Counted from the stretch's first letter, positions 1 to 13,213 are shown. The stretch: DNA of 64,000 nucleotides from Anadara kagoshimensis (GCA_021292105.1 CM037870.1:47918508-47982507); one strand, 5' to 3'. Numbers and translations: made by a program. The notes: a model not told the origin generated them from the letters alone.

Positions 1-1897
1 AGAGTTTTTCTTTCAGAGAAGTTTCATCCATCCTACAACCATAGACCACATGGTCTGTGTACCTTCAGTTAAATATCCATTTCAAATCTAGAGTTTACAA
101 TAATCACTATAGTATATCATTGTGTGAATAAAGATTTAAATGAGATTTATTACAAGTGATTATTTAACATTGGGTGTGGTTATTTGAACAGACTTCAATA
201 CTCTGCTTCTTCAAAGTATCATATCAAACAAGATAATCAGTAAGAAGAGTAGGGCATGTTTGATATGTGATTCACAAAAAACACACGTAATGCATGCATG
301 TGCTAAACAAGATATCTGCAACCTCTATTAGAAAAAAAGTGGTGCATTTAAAGAACTTTAGCCCTACAATGTTCAAGCTTATAATCCTTGACAATGAGAC
401 ATACCCGGTACACAAATGCTGTGTTTCACACTACTGCCATGTCTCAAACTTGTCAGGCAAGGCAAACAGGGTCTTAGGTTAATGTACAATGTCATTCTAC
501 CTTCCATTTGACCAATATACATGTATATGTATACATAAAAACATATTTGACCCACATCAATGAATTACCATAAGGACCACCTGACCTAAACACTTGTCAA
601 TGTAAATAAACCCCCACAATGATTTACTTACTAGTACTGGTATATTTTTTCTATAGATTACAGTACTACTCAATTTGTCTGTATTCTTGTTTACTGGTTT
701 TCTTCTTTTTTTTTAACCCTGAAAATCATACACTTTAAGTTATGATTTAGAAACTATCATGGAGCAGACAGAGATGGATAAACAGATGGGCACACCCACA
801 AAAGAACGGACGGCATCACATAAAACTGTATATAGCTTTATTTTCGCTGTGTTAAATTTTCTGTTTGAGGATGCCCAGTGTATTCGCAATGTCAAATTTT
901 CGCAGTCTGACATCTGATTAAAGGGAAGGAAGTGGGTGAGAACCTCAGAAACTTTCACTGAATTCCTCAAAATGCTGTACTTTCGCAACGGTTTTATTTT
1001 CACTGAAATATGCTAAACTGCAGATATAGCGAAAATAAAACTACAGCATATTATAAGCAATATACAGTAACTCACCACTATCTGTGGTGGGGTATAAAAC
1101 ACCTGCCTTTTTGTTTGATTTTTTTAGTCTCATTTCCAAAAGAGAATGTTCCATTTTGTCCCTACATCAACTGTGTGCTTGAAACATGTTCTTGCAAAGG
1201 AATAGGTGTGATAAGATGCCTCTGATCCTACAAACATTTACATTTTTGACTTTTTATTTACCAATGCCTCGAACCATATAATAAACTTTTTCAGTTGTTT
1301 ATACCCCCAACACACTTAGTGTGAGGGGATGGAGGAGGGGGCAATTAAAGGAAGTACCATGTCTGTTCATCCATCTGTCTTTCTATCATGTCTGCTTCAT
1401 CTATGGTGGATTTTTTATCAAACTTTGAAAAATGTATACCAGCATGAGATGATGTGATGTATAAAACATTAGGTGTGTACAGGTCACGGGTCAATGTCAC
1501 AAGGTAAAATCTTTGTTTGGGTGGGTAATATTTGGCTCTCAAGAGACAGTTCTAGTCAAAACTGTAGTACCTGTAATTGAATCTTCAAATACATATTCCT
1601 CTATCTCTAATTCTCTATTCATTTCAATGAAATTTGGAGATACATTTACCTCTACCATAAACCAAGGTCATGTAACCTTAACTGACTTGAAAATGCATCC
1701 AAGAATTTCGGATTAACATGTTATTAAAATACCCAAAACAGGGAGGGTGTTAAGCCAGGAGCTTTAGAAATGCTTAAAGATAAACTTTTTGTTAACTCAA
1801 CACTGAGATAATATATACATCTATAACAAAAATATTAATTTTCTGGGGTGTCAGAAACATATACCTACTTATTTTCATTTCTTTTCTTCATGTTCAG
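1..1897. other. non-coding stretch
   Basis: No convincing gene. Apart from the candidate MITE at 826-1046 it holds a CTGTCTTTCTATCATGTCTG-type dispersed repeat at about 1290-1510 (CATCTGTC..., TTTTTATCAAACTTTGAAAA, GATGATGTGATG). An acceptor-like TTTTTCTTTCAG at 4-15 leads into a short open frame of no clear meaning. Confidence 0.5.
826..1046. mobile_element. candidate MITE with TTTATTTTCGC ends
   Basis: CTGTATATAGCTTTATTTTCGCT at the left faces AGCGAAAATAAAACTACAG at the right as imperfect inverted ends around about 180 bp of non-coding sequence. TTTTCGC words recur inside. Confidence 0.5.
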
Positions 1898-2008
1898 GGT
1901 TGGCGGAAGAGTTTTAATGCCATGACAATAGCAATGTGCTTAGATACATACCAAGATATATCTAGAGCCTCCAGATATTCTTCCCATGGTAGGCCCCCCA
2001 TCATATAG
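1898..2008 (+). CDS. candidate 3'-terminal coding exon (weak)
   Basis: A long pyrimidine tract and TTCATGTTCAG acceptor precede 36 open codons (GWRKSFNAMTIAMCLDTYQD, then ISRASRYSSHGRPPII) and a TAG. An AATAAA lies at 2265-2270, fitting a last exon with a short 3' UTR of a gene that begins before the window. No homology is recognised, and a frame of this length can occur by chance. Confidence 0.25.
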   Translation, partial: GWRKSFNAMTIAMCLDTYQDISRASRYSSHGRPPII

Positions 2009-2291
2009 TCTTAACATGCATACTTATGATGGACAATCAACACCAGTGTGTGTAAAAAGATATGTAATTATTTCTACAGTGACTTTAGTTTTCTAATGAT
2101 TATCACACTCACATCAACAAAGACATAGGTATGTCTGGCAACAAGCTGTATAACTACAAGTCAGCTATCCTCAACTCTACATGTACAATGTCCAAGTTAA
2201 TATAGGAATTCTACATGCTACATGTATCTCATGTATATGAACTTCATCACTATCATCACTTATTAATAAATCTTGAATTTGAAGGAAAATG

Positions 2292-2471
2292 CAGTGCTCA
2301 TTCTAGAAGGAACGAATGGGCCAATGATCCATTATTTCACCAAATGGCCCCATTGTTAAGGTATTATCGGCTAATATTTAACAACATGAATACATAAATA
2401 TTGATTTTAAAGTGTTTTAGATGACAGTTTTTGAAAATCCCCCCCCCTACAACAAATCCTAGACTGAACAC
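2292..2471. mobile_element. short MITE with GTGCTCATTCTAG-type ends
   Basis: CAGTGCTCATTCTAG at the left and CCTAGACTGAACAC at the right are imperfect inverted ends. The body (GGGCCAATGATCCATTATTT, AATATTGATTTTAAAGTGTT) is shared with the copy at 10804-10964. Confidence 0.65.
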
Positions 2472-2949
2472 CAGAAATGTAGTTAAATTGCCTATGCATA
2501 GGAGTCAATTTTTTTCAAACTAAAGTGGTGTGTATTCAGCACCATGTGGCACTAGGAAAATATGTCATTTTATTTTATGTCTAATTTTTATTTTAGCATT
2601 ACATTCTGATTTAATTAATTACAATCAAGGATAAAGAAATTTATACTTAGCAAGATACACTGAATGGAAATGAGAACAAGTATTGAGGGTTCTTTTTCCT
2701 GACATGCCTCACATTACATGGGGCAGTTCTTAATTTCGTACCTAAAAGGCCTAGTGTGGTGTTCTTGAAACAATGGATAATAAGTCATTCTTCTGTCTCA
2801 AAAATTGTTAAATTTTAATGTGCTTAAATTGAATCATTCAAACATTCAAAATTCTAAAAGTCAAATTACCAATACACTTTCGGGTTTCACAGTACATAAG
2901 CCATGCTTTGGTATTGCCTAGTAAGAATTATGAATGGAGTAGAATGGAG

Positions 2950-3110
2950 TAATGGTGCTTTATCCTCAGTCAAGATTCATCACTTATATTGAGGCTCTCA
3001 GCTCTTGAATGGTGTCGAAAACCGAAGTGCTTGGAGAAAATCACTGCCTTTTGGCATGCAACTTGACAAACCTAGTGATTGAGAAACAATGTGATCAGTA
3101 AGCACTCCAT
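2950..3110 (-). mobile_element. SINE family B fragment
   Basis: Reverse-strand piece with the tail CAGTCAAGATTCATCACTTA, TATTGAGG and the body words AAAACCGAAGTGCTTGGAGA and ACTTGACAAACCTAG. The tRNA head is missing. Similar fragments lie at 23590-23720, 24312-24375 and 58135-58290. Confidence 0.6.
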
Positions 3111-3385
3111 CAAGACATCTGAAGCCGGGTGTAATACTTATAATTATAAATTAGTAGAGTTTAAGTACATGTGACATAAACATAATATAGAGTAAGGAAA
3201 AGGTTTACTGCACTACAGAACAGGTATGAAGTTTGGAGTGTTTGTGAGTGATAAGTCTGACTGATTCCCTGTAACTCGTAATGATATTTCACTTGTATAT
3301 TTACTCTGTGCTACTATAGATGTCTGCAGGTTAATTAGTCCAAATATATATAACATGTTTTGTTTACAATATTCATGCAGTACAA

Positions 3386-3985
3386 GTGTACTGGAAATAT
3401 ATCCAGTATATGTATACTGTATACTATAGATGCCAGGGATCTCGTTGGGTCATTTTTGGGGCTGATATTCTGCCCCATCACAATTCAAAATCTTATGGGG
3501 TTTTTTTCACAAACATTTTGCCAATTTTCACAAATTTGAAAATTTCAGCTTTAAAACCAGTGTATTTGAAATTTTCTTTTTCACAATTTTGGCCATTGTG
3601 ATGCTTATTTTCACAAAATTTGCAATGCCCCTGCCCCATTCACATAAGGGTGTTAGAAAGCCATTGATGCATCCACCATTATGTATACTGTGGGGCTTAT
3701 CACTGCAAAGTAAAGTATTCTTTATATTTATCTATTGTACCGGTAATACCAATATGTTGATACTGGGGTATGTTGAGTACATGTATACAGTTTGTTTACA
3801 TTATTGATGTATCCAGTGTATACTGTGGGTGTTTTTAAGACAAAAGAATGACTTTATTATTGATGGTATCAATCAGTACAGGTGTACTGGGGTTTATCCA
3901 GTGCATGAATACTGGGATTATCCAGTCCATGTTTACTGTGAATGTACCCACTCCATGCAAACTGGATGTATCTAGGGTGTCAGGA
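3386..3985 (+). repeat. degenerate TATCCAGT/ACTG flank repeats
   Basis: Several imperfect copies of a TATCCAGTnnATGnnTACTG-like word occur at about 3398, 3810, 3894 and 3920. Related words reappear just after the array at about 5340-5420. They look like an older, decayed minisatellite flanking the 37-bp array. Confidence 0.5.
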
Positions 3986-5285
3986 AAACTTGTACACAGG
4001 TCAACCAGGTACCCATACCAAGACAACTTGTACCCAGGTCAACAGGTACCCATACCAAGACAACTTGTACCCAGGTCAACAGGTACCCATACCAAGACAA
4101 CTTGTACCCAGGTCAACAGGTACCCATACCAAGACAACTTGTACCCAGGTCAACAGGTACCTATACCAAGACAACTTGTACCCAGGTCAACAGGTACCCA
4201 TACCAAGACAACTTGTACCCAGGTCAACAGGTACCCATACCAAGACAACTTGTACCCAAGTCAACAGGTACCCATACCAAGACAACTTGTACCCAGGTCA
4301 ACAGGTACCCATACCAAGACAACTTGTACCCAGGTCAACAGGTACCCATACCAAGACAACTTGTACCCAGGTCAACAGGTACCCATACCAAGACAACTTG
4401 TACCCAGGTCAACAGGTACCCATACCAAGACAACTTGTATCCAGGTCAACAGGTACCCATACCAAGACAACTTGTACCCAAGTCAACAGGTACCCATACC
4501 AAGACAACTTGTACCCAGGTCAACAGGTACCCATACCAAGACAACTTGTACCCAGGTCAACAGGTACCCATACCAAGACAACTTGTACCCAGGTCAACAG
4601 GTACCCATACCAAGACAACTTGTACCCAGGTCAACAGGTACCTATACCAAGACAACTTGTACCCAGGTCAACAGGTACCTATACCAAGACAACTTGTACC
4701 CAGGTCAACAGGTACCTATACCAAGACAACTTGTACCCATGTCAACAGGTACCCATACCAAGACAACTTGTACCCAGGTCAACAGGTACCCATACCAAGA
4801 CAACTTGTACCCAGGTCAACAGGTACCCATACCAAGACAACTTGTACCCAGGTCAACAGGTACCCATACCAAGACAACTTGTACCCAGGTCAACAGGTAC
4901 CTATACCAAGACAACTTGTACCCAGGTCAACAGGTACCTATACCAAGACAACTTGTACCCAGGTCAACAGGTACCCATACCAAGACAACTTGTACCCAGG
5001 TCAACAGGCACCCATACCAAGACAACTTGTACCCAGGTCAACAGGTACCCATACCAAGACAACTTGTACCCAGGTCAACAGGTACCCATACCAAGACAAC
5101 TTGTACCCAGGTCAACAGGTACCCATACCAAGACAACTTGTACCCAGGTCAACAGGTACCTATACCAAGACAACTTGTACCCAGGTCAACAGGTACCTAT
5201 ACCAAGACAACTTGTACCCAGGTAAACTGGTACTCATACCAGAACAACTTGTACCTATGCGTTTTCTTCATCAAGACAACTCATA
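3986..5285 (+). repeat. 37-bp minisatellite, about 33 units
   Basis: Successive ACAACTTG words fall exactly 37 bp apart through the array. Units differ mainly at two sites (TACCCATACC/TACCTATACC and CCCAGGTC/CCCAAGTC). Because 37 is not a multiple of three and the unit has no stop in any phase, all three forward frames stay open (3848-5323, 3942-5225, 4102-5295) and encode the same 37-residue cycle from different offsets. That is a by-product of the repeat, so none is called as a gene. Confidence 0.97.
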
Positions 5286-6943
5286 CACAATCTGAGACAA
5301 TTCATACCCGAGAAAGCAAATGAAGAAATGGGTATAAGTTGTCCAGTACATGTGTACACAATACACATCCAATAAATGTATACACAGTGGATCTTTCCAG
5401 CACAAGTATGTGTATACCCTAGATTTAACTATACATGAACTAGAGTAAGTTGGCAGTGATTTTGTTACATTTTTTTAAAAACTACCTTCGGTCTTTTAAA
5501 TTTGGAAAATTTGAAGTTCTGAAATACAGTAAACTGCATAATGACATGCTTGCAATAGCTTAGGATCCTCACTGCAAAGATGACAGTATCTAGTATATCA
5601 TTGTTGTTTTAGGAATTTTAGTAATAAAATTAGGAAAATTTAGTCATTTCTTCCCAGGGGAAACTATCTTAATTCGGTAGTAATTTCAGGCAAACAAAAT
5701 CACTGGTTGGTGACAGCATTTTATTCACATCAGACACACCGAGGCAAAGAAACTGGACATTCTAAGCAGAATGTAAGCAGAATCAAACTACAATGATACA
5801 GACAGATCTACATGTAGATTTGAAGTACTTGGCTATGGCTTTTGTACTCCCTTAATGATAAATTAAACAAGTTATAGTGACTCAGAGTGTGGGTTCTTAC
5901 TTACAGTCCGACTTATATATAGAAAAACTTTTATCATCTAAACTAATTTACAAATTCAAGACATACCATCAGATCTTTTTTTACGATTTCATGTAAAAAA
6001 TACAAAATACTGCATTTGTAAAACATGGGTAAAAACAGCCTACTTTCTCTTTATCTACTTACATAAAATGATAACACTATTACCTAGGTATATTTTTTGT
6101 ACCAATCAATCACTTTACAATGTTTTTATTAACTTTGATCAGAGCCTGATAAACACCTAAATGTCAGTCTTACATCAGTGTGGTATTTTATACATGTGTG
6201 GTATATTTATTACATCATAAATCCCATAGCTACATCAAGTCAACAACCTAATCATCTGATCGCTTTCTTTTCTCTTTTCTTAATGGATTTACATTCAGTC
6301 AATGAACATTACCATATTACTAACCATTTTCATAGGGACTAGTGAAAAGCTCTTATCTATTATGAAGTTATAATAATCCTAAACTTATAAGCTGTCAGAT
6401 CTAAAAAAGGAGCATTGCTCACAAGAACATACATGTACATTACCCATTGAAAATCCAGAGAAAATCACAGACTTTGGCAAGCGAACTGACAAACTTTCTC
6501 ACATTAAGACCTACCCAAGATAGAGATACTGTCATGTCATGTATTATAGAAATATTCCATTGAAGATACTCATGGTGGATATATCTATCCTCTATGGGTC
6601 ATGTGTGCAAATTAGCGCTGGTGGCATCATAATCAAAAGACATTTGCATGGCCTCATCATGTGGGGGACATGACATAATTTTGCAGCAAAAGCACACTCA
6701 AGTCTTCAAAATTTAGAAATTTTGAGTGTGTTTCAAATGTTCATTCTGGGAGTTTAGAATAAATAACTTTGTTTTGTAGTTTATACATGTTGTATAAACC
6801 AAAATCAGGTATATTCTTTCTGATGGTGATATTTATTTTAAAGAAGAATGTTGAATAACAAAGTTAATTTTTTCCATTATGGCTTTGATGAATATGTAAA
6901 TCGAATTTGAAGCCAAATATTGGCATTGAAATGGGAGAAAAAC

Positions 6944-7094
6944 AATCCATTATGACTATCTGTGCAGGATAGAGAAATCTCACCCTCGGGGTTGAACATT
7001 TCGAGTCAGAGACTCGGCAAGCCTCGTCTCTGTCTGAAATGTTCAACCCCTCGGGTGAGATTTCCCTATCCTACATGGATACTCATAATGGATT
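6944..7094. mobile_element. foldback (palindromic) element, 151 bp
   Basis: The left arm AATCCATTATG...GGTTGAACATTTC pairs with GAAATGTTCAACC...CATAATGGATT. The inner 50 bp of each arm is nearly perfect (ATCTCACCCTCGGGGTTGAA / TTCAACCCCTCGGGTGAGAT). The right-arm end also occurs alone at about 8464-8507. Confidence 0.9.
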
Positions 7095-7969
7095 CTTATA
7101 ATCTGTAAGCTTTAAATAACTTGGTCACTCAACGCCCACACCCAACGTCCACACCTAACGCCCACACCCAACCACTACAATCAAATAACACTGGACAAAA
7201 AGCTGTTGTCCACAAGCTCTGTGACTCACAGTAAGAAACACTTTGTATATATGACACAAAGTCTGTTACTCACTGTGACTGGAGTCAGCACAAACTCTGT
7301 TGCTTTTAAGTGCTTATTAACCAATTTTTTAACTTCCATTTTAACCCAAAGCTAACCCAGACTGATACAAATAGCTGAATTTTTATTGCTTGATAATGAT
7401 GAATGGTACAAGTAGGTCATGAATATAAAAATAAGTTCACAAAAACCTTACCATTTTGATGTTGATAATAAAGTCTTTGATCCTAAAATTCTATCTCCCT
7501 CCAATCTCCAAATGTTACAACTGAATTTACATTCTATATAAACTGTACTACACAATTAAACATGCCATCACTCAGTTCTGTTGATGGTAGCGATATAAAG
7601 TCCTTCTTCTGATTTCATGTCAATACAATTTATCATTTTTCTAGAAAAAAAATTTTAGAAATAAGAAAACCAAATAATCAATGTTGTTTAATGGTAATAC
7701 AATTAATCATTTTTCTGAAGAAAAAAAATTTGTAAAAATCGATGTTAATACCAGTGTAGACAGAACACAATTATAGATAAAGATAAAGTTTTCTTGTCAA
7801 CAACATTTTACAATCAATAAACATACACAGATTTTAAAATTAATTAAAACCAGTAGTACTGTGTGCTATCTCAACATGAATATTATAAAGCCTAGATAGT
7901 AACATATTCTCACTGATGGTATATTTCACCGATGAATGCTAACCTTAATTACAACAACATGATTACATT

Positions 7970-8130
7970 GTTTAATGTAAAAATACAATACCGTTGCCAG
8001 TAAAATGCGTAGATTTAAAACAGAAAAATACAATACCATTGCCAGTAAAATGGAAGTAAAATGCGTAGATTTTAAATGGAAAAATACAATACCGTTGCCA
8101 GTAAAATGTGTAGATTTAAAATGAACTATT
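7970..8130 (+). repeat. three-copy direct repeat
   Basis: AATACAATACCGTTGCCAGT followed by AAAATG and GTAGATTTAAA-type sequence recurs three times, about 50-60 bp apart. The middle copy has a short internal duplication of GTAAAATG. Confidence 0.8.
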
Positions 8131-8265
8131 GGGTACTGCTTTGGTAAAAACAAGTAAAACCTCATTTACATTATAATGCCCTCTCCACTTTATTACTTTG
8201 TCATAATGTTCAATATCAAGTATCATCACAGATTTAAATGCCAAATTCCGTCTTTTTCTAAGGTA

Positions 8266-8455
8266 TCAGTGGCAGAGTTGGCTAAAGCGCTTAATTTGAA
8301 ATCACAGAGCCTTCCCTTCCACTGACTAAGTTTCCAATCCTACTTTGACAGATCCTAGTGTGAGAAAGTTTTTCAGTTTGCTAACTAAAGCTAGGTTGGT
8401 GGTTTTCCAGGTACCGATACCCTGGTTTTTCTTTCAATCCAGAATTGACCATCTT
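8266..8455 (+). mobile_element. SINE family B, partial
   Basis: Head TGGCAGAGTTGGCTAAAGCG, a box B-like AGTTTCCAATCC, then GATCCTAGTGTGAGAAAGTT and GTACCGATACCCTGGTTTTT, ending near AGAATTGACCATC. It lacks the family tail. Confidence 0.65.
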
Positions 8456-10803
8456 TATTATTACTTTAAAGCAGATTTCGCTATCATACATGAGTACTCA
8501 TAATGGATTCTTATATTCTCATTAAATACAGTGCTCATTCTAAGTCTAGAGTTATATAACTGTTGTTTTTCTCGTTTTATTGCATGTGTAAATTTCATTT
8601 ATTTATGTTTTGTATATGACTTCAGTTGCATTTGCCTCTTATTGCTTGTATAAATACTAAATTTCATTTTTTGTGTTTTGCATTTGGTTTCCATTGCATT
8701 GGCATCTTATTGTGTATGTAAATTTCACTTATTCATGTTTTGCTTCTGGTTTCAGTTGCATTGGCTATTTCCAAGTACCGGTATATTTTTTTTCCAGCTG
8801 CAACCTGCTATCTCTTATTTGACGTAAAGATTGATTAACACTTTTATATTTACATATATATATGTGTGTGTGTGTATATGTAGCAAATCAATCAGCTCTC
8901 TGTATTACAGGTAAGAAATCTGTTTGTAACATGTTCATTAAGTAAAGAAAGAAAACAAACATGAAATGATGTATTGGTAAAAGTGATGTAGTTATAGTGT
9001 AGATCTACCTGTACATATATATATGATTACAACTTCAGGTATAGGAAAAACAACATAAACCTGTCTGCTTTACCTTTTATGAGGAATATTCATATAGGAG
9101 AACCATTCCATTCAATACATGGGGTAGTGTTAGAATTCGCAGTTAAATATAATACATATATTTATAAGCATGCATGATCCTATAACTTAAATGCACTCGT
9201 CCATAATAAATATTGAAGTTAAAGATCAAGTAGACAGGTAAATGTTGTTTGTCTATATAAAGTTATGCCTTACGGTGAAGCTGTCTTAAATACTGTAACA
9301 GTGTTTCATGAAAGATCAGTTGAACATATTTTGAAGTACATGTACTGTTCTCCCCTCCGAAGAATCATAGGTTAGGGTTTCCATTTGGACCTCAGGATTA
9401 TGTTTTTGACTCTTGAAATTTGAATTAGACGTTTGACTTTCAAAAAGAAGCAGTTGTGTTAAAAAATATGATTTAACTTTTGAGATTTTGAAGAAAAATC
9501 AATTTGACCCCTGAAAGTCAAGGATCACAATGAAAGTCTGGTAAATCACACTATCATTTGTAAAATACTGATTGTTTGATCGTGAAAGAATAACATTAAC
9601 TTACATTAAATAAAAAAAAATTGGCAACTGTTTTTTTAACTACAAATAAGTATTTAAAGACTTCAAAATAAAATTTTAAATTTCTACACATAAATATCTT
9701 AAAAATTAATTAAATTCTTAAGATTTTAATTTTACTATATTTAGCTTAAAAGAAAATCTTCATTAAAGAAGGATTGTGAAACTAGAGTCTGGTAATTAAA
9801 CCTACTACCTTCCACTTAAAGAGTAAGCAATGAGGAGATCAAGGATCATAAGCCAAGGATTGACAGGATTAAGTTTACAGAGACTACCAGTAATGAATCA
9901 ATAATCCACCTGATTGTCATCTGTTCCAGCGACCATGGAAATGTGATATCTGTCTGGTCTTGGTTATTCAAACCCCTGATAGCTTAACAAAATGGTTAGT
10001 GAACTTACAAAATGTTATAAAATTAAAAATATGTGTCAAGCTTTGACTTTAATCACTTCTTTTGACTATACTAATTTTATGCAATTAATTTTTTAACATA
10101 AATAGTCCCCAGTACAATCAGCCCTGGTCATTTTTTCTTAAATTGCACAATTCGAAACCCCTTCATACGTGCATGCTTTTAAAAAAGTGAATTAGGCAAG
10201 GTAGAAATGAGTTTAAAAACAAAACAAAATTTAACAAATTAAAAATTTCCTTTAAACAGATGGTGGTCTGTTACTATGGAAACACTAAAAGTACTGACAC
10301 TCTAAACAGATAAACAAACCAAGACAGAATCTGATCTTCAGACCAGAAATATCTAAGACAGAAAACTCCCTATGTATAAACTAAAGTTGTAATTGACAAA
10401 GGTGTAATAGATGGTTAATGAGTTACATTTCCAACATCTAGATCCAGGCTAAGAACTGTAATAACAGGCCAGGAAGAGATGGTACTTGATTGATTTTGTA
10501 TCTAAACAGTTAGGTGTTAATAACCACATTTTAAAGTCAGCGGGAATGTAGAACTTTAATGATGATCATCTGATAATAATTATCAGTAATCCTTATACCA
10601 GTTGTCTTAATGGTCAAAGGTAGCACAAACAATGAATATAAAAATTCTGAGAGAATGTGATGATCAATATCATGAATATGTGTATAGACCAAGCTCAAAT
10701 CTGCTATTATATGCATAGATTTTATCTAACTAACCCAAATATTTCACTAATAGGGGCACTAGTATGCTTAGCAATTGAACACTTATGGTATATTTAATAA
10801 TCC

Positions 10804-10964
10804 AATGTTCATCCTAGAAGGGAGCATGGGGCCAATGATCCCTTATTTCTTAAGGTGTTAGTAAGCCATATGAATGCAAAAATATTGATGTTATGGTGTT
10901 AAGATTATTTTTATTATTATTATAATTGAAAATGGCTTCCTCTAGAAAATCCTAGATTAAACAC
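10804..10964. mobile_element. second copy of the GTGCTCATTCTAG-type MITE
   Basis: AATGTTCATCCTAGAAGG at the left and CCTAGATTAAACAC at the right. The interior, GGGGCCAATGATCCCTTATT and AATATTGATGTTATGGTGTT, aligns with 2292-2471. Confidence 0.65.
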
Positions 10965-11177
10965 TACATGTATTAATCTGTTACACCCCTACTAACAGAC
11001 ATAAACAAAGTTGGAAGAAAGCAAAAGTAGACATTCCCAATGATGAAATACTGGTAACATAGAATGACACTAATTTTGATTTCAGCCCTAATCTTTTTAC
11101 TTATATCATCACAAAGACTATTCCTTCACTGGGAAATCCCAAAAAACTTTTATAACACATAAACAGCATCTACACAC

Positions 11178-11557
11178 AGAGAGGCTATGGTGGCCTAATG
11201 GATAAGATGTCAATCTACAAATCCAGGGTCTCTCACTGCTGTGAGCTCGAGTTCCGCTCAGACCATGTGGGAATGTGAATTTTCCTTGCTGTAGGCTTTT
11301 ACTGGTTCACCTGGTATCAGTAAAATGTGACTGGGAGAGTGGCGTGCTTGTCTGCAGCATACTGACTCACTGAGCTAGCATCTTAAAGTCTCTCTGAGTG
11401 TTTGCTAGTACAAGGCAGACCATACAACACACTCATACTTCACATGCATACACAAATTTGTTCATAGATTAATCCATAGAGATTATAAAATAGTTCTCGT
11501 CGTGAATAGCTGAAAAATTACTGATGCTACGTAAAGCAACATTAAACCAACCAACCA
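11178..11557 (+). mobile_element. longer tRNA-derived SINE, third family
   Basis: The head GGTGGCCTAATGGATAAGAT (box A-like) and GAGCTCGAGTTCCGCTC (box B-like) start a repeat of about 380 bp. The end GTGAATAGCTGAAAAATTAC, TGATGCTACGTAAAGCAACA, TTAAACCAACCAACC has the conserved 3' form seen in many molluscan SINEs. Confidence 0.8.
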
Positions 11558-13213
11558 ATCTACACACACAGGTATATTAGAGAACTTCCCAAAATTTGAA
11601 AGAAAAATCCTTGGATTACAAAACTTACGTCATCTTATCATACTTATGTCATTACATTACCTATTAACATATTAATAATTACACACAATTCAGGTTTTCT
11701 TAATTGAAGATTAACCATGAATATTCATAATACATTAGCATCATTACACTTTATACATGTAGCATCACCGATCAGGATTCATTCTTAACATGTTAAATTT
11801 ATACAATATAGCCACAAGCATTAATACTTGTTCAGAGCCAGCTTGTTAAGCTTCTGGCTACAGCTGCTTCTCCAGATATAGAATTAATACATTAACGTGA
11901 TAAATGGTCGTGATGGAAACATTATTTTAATATCAATTTACTGTTTCCTGAAACAATAAATCAAAATCCTATCTTGCTTGATTCAGCTGCCTACAGGTAT
12001 TATAATATTTATGTTGTTTTGAATTTATCATTTTCACTTCTAAATGTGTTGAGAATGCTGTGTTGTAGTGATAAATACCACGTACAAAATGTTAATTATC
12101 ATAATTAATGAGTGAATGGACTTTTGTCCAAGTGATATCAGTGTTCCAGGGCCTTACATCCAGGTAAGCTCATGAAACATAATACAATGAAGAAGGTAAC
12201 TTGGAGGTCTAACATCCAGGGGAGATCATGAATCCTCAATCCAAATCCTTATGTCCAGTTGAGATCATAAACAGGATAAAACATCTACATCCAGTAGCTT
12301 ATCAGAGGCCTTACAATGTCACATCCCCTGGTGGGTTTCAAATGCTCTTGACTCAGTTTGAACAAATCTCCAGATATTCCTTCTACTTTTTGATAAAGCA
12401 ACATAAGATTAAATGCCTGAATATTACAGCAGCCAATTTTCAAATTTTGTTCTGTTATGTACATTCAATGATTATGTATGACAGAGCAGATACATGTAGT
12501 GTGACCTCATTACCTTAAACCCTACACACCCAAATTTGGAATGATTAAAATACATCCATAGATGTGCCAACTATGGACTAAACACAATAAAGTGATTGAT
12601 GAATAGATAACAGATGGACAGGGTGATTCCTATATGTATCACCTTACAATACTGTAGATCAAGTCAGCAATATGGAATGTGCAATCAAGTCCTTACCAGA
12701 TCAGTTAATTACAGCATAGAAATTGACAGCTGTTAACATTTAGACTGGATCTTTGCTTTAGTATAAAACTACAATGGGTTTGCTAAATGACATTTCCTGT
12801 AAAAATTATGTTATTCTGTGAACTAGAACTGTAAGCAATTTTCAAAAATATCCCTTAAAAATGTAAAGAGGTAATGAACATTATACATATGGTTATAATA
12901 CATTGTAGTGGATGTCAGCCAGAACCCCACAAATAAATACAAGTATAAAGGCTAAATTTTAGTATATATAGCTAGAAATTTCTCAATAAGCACATTTTTC
13001 TGCATCGGTAAAATGTGATTCTATGACACCATGTAAAGACAGAAGCAGAAAATCAATTACCTAGATGAAGGTGTCAAGTAGAATAAGGATTCAATGTTGC
13101 TGAAAGTCATCTCAGAGCAGAATAGAAGTTATACAACAGTAGAAGTTCCAGCTCAGCTGTAAAACACAATGGGTTTCCATGATTTTTATTTAATTCATAA
13201 TGGATTTTTAATA

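Larger units (their letters stand above)
5430..13210. other. non-coding, repeat-containing stretch
   Basis: No open frame with coding character on either strand. It contains the foldback 6944-7094, the three-copy repeat 7970-8130, SINE copies at 8266 and 11178, and a MITE at 10804. A reverse-strand poly(A) signal (TTTATT at 5720) is noted, but no reverse-strand exons could be assembled. Confidence 0.5.

Noticed and set aside
3848..5323. Three overlapping long open frames of 397-491 codons
   Set aside because: They follow from a 37-bp minisatellite without stops in any phase. No start context, splice structure or composition argues for a real protein.
12228..12518. 96-codon forward frame starting MNPQSKSLCPVE
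   Set aside because: No splice context and no recognised similarity; composition matches the surrounding AT-rich DNA.
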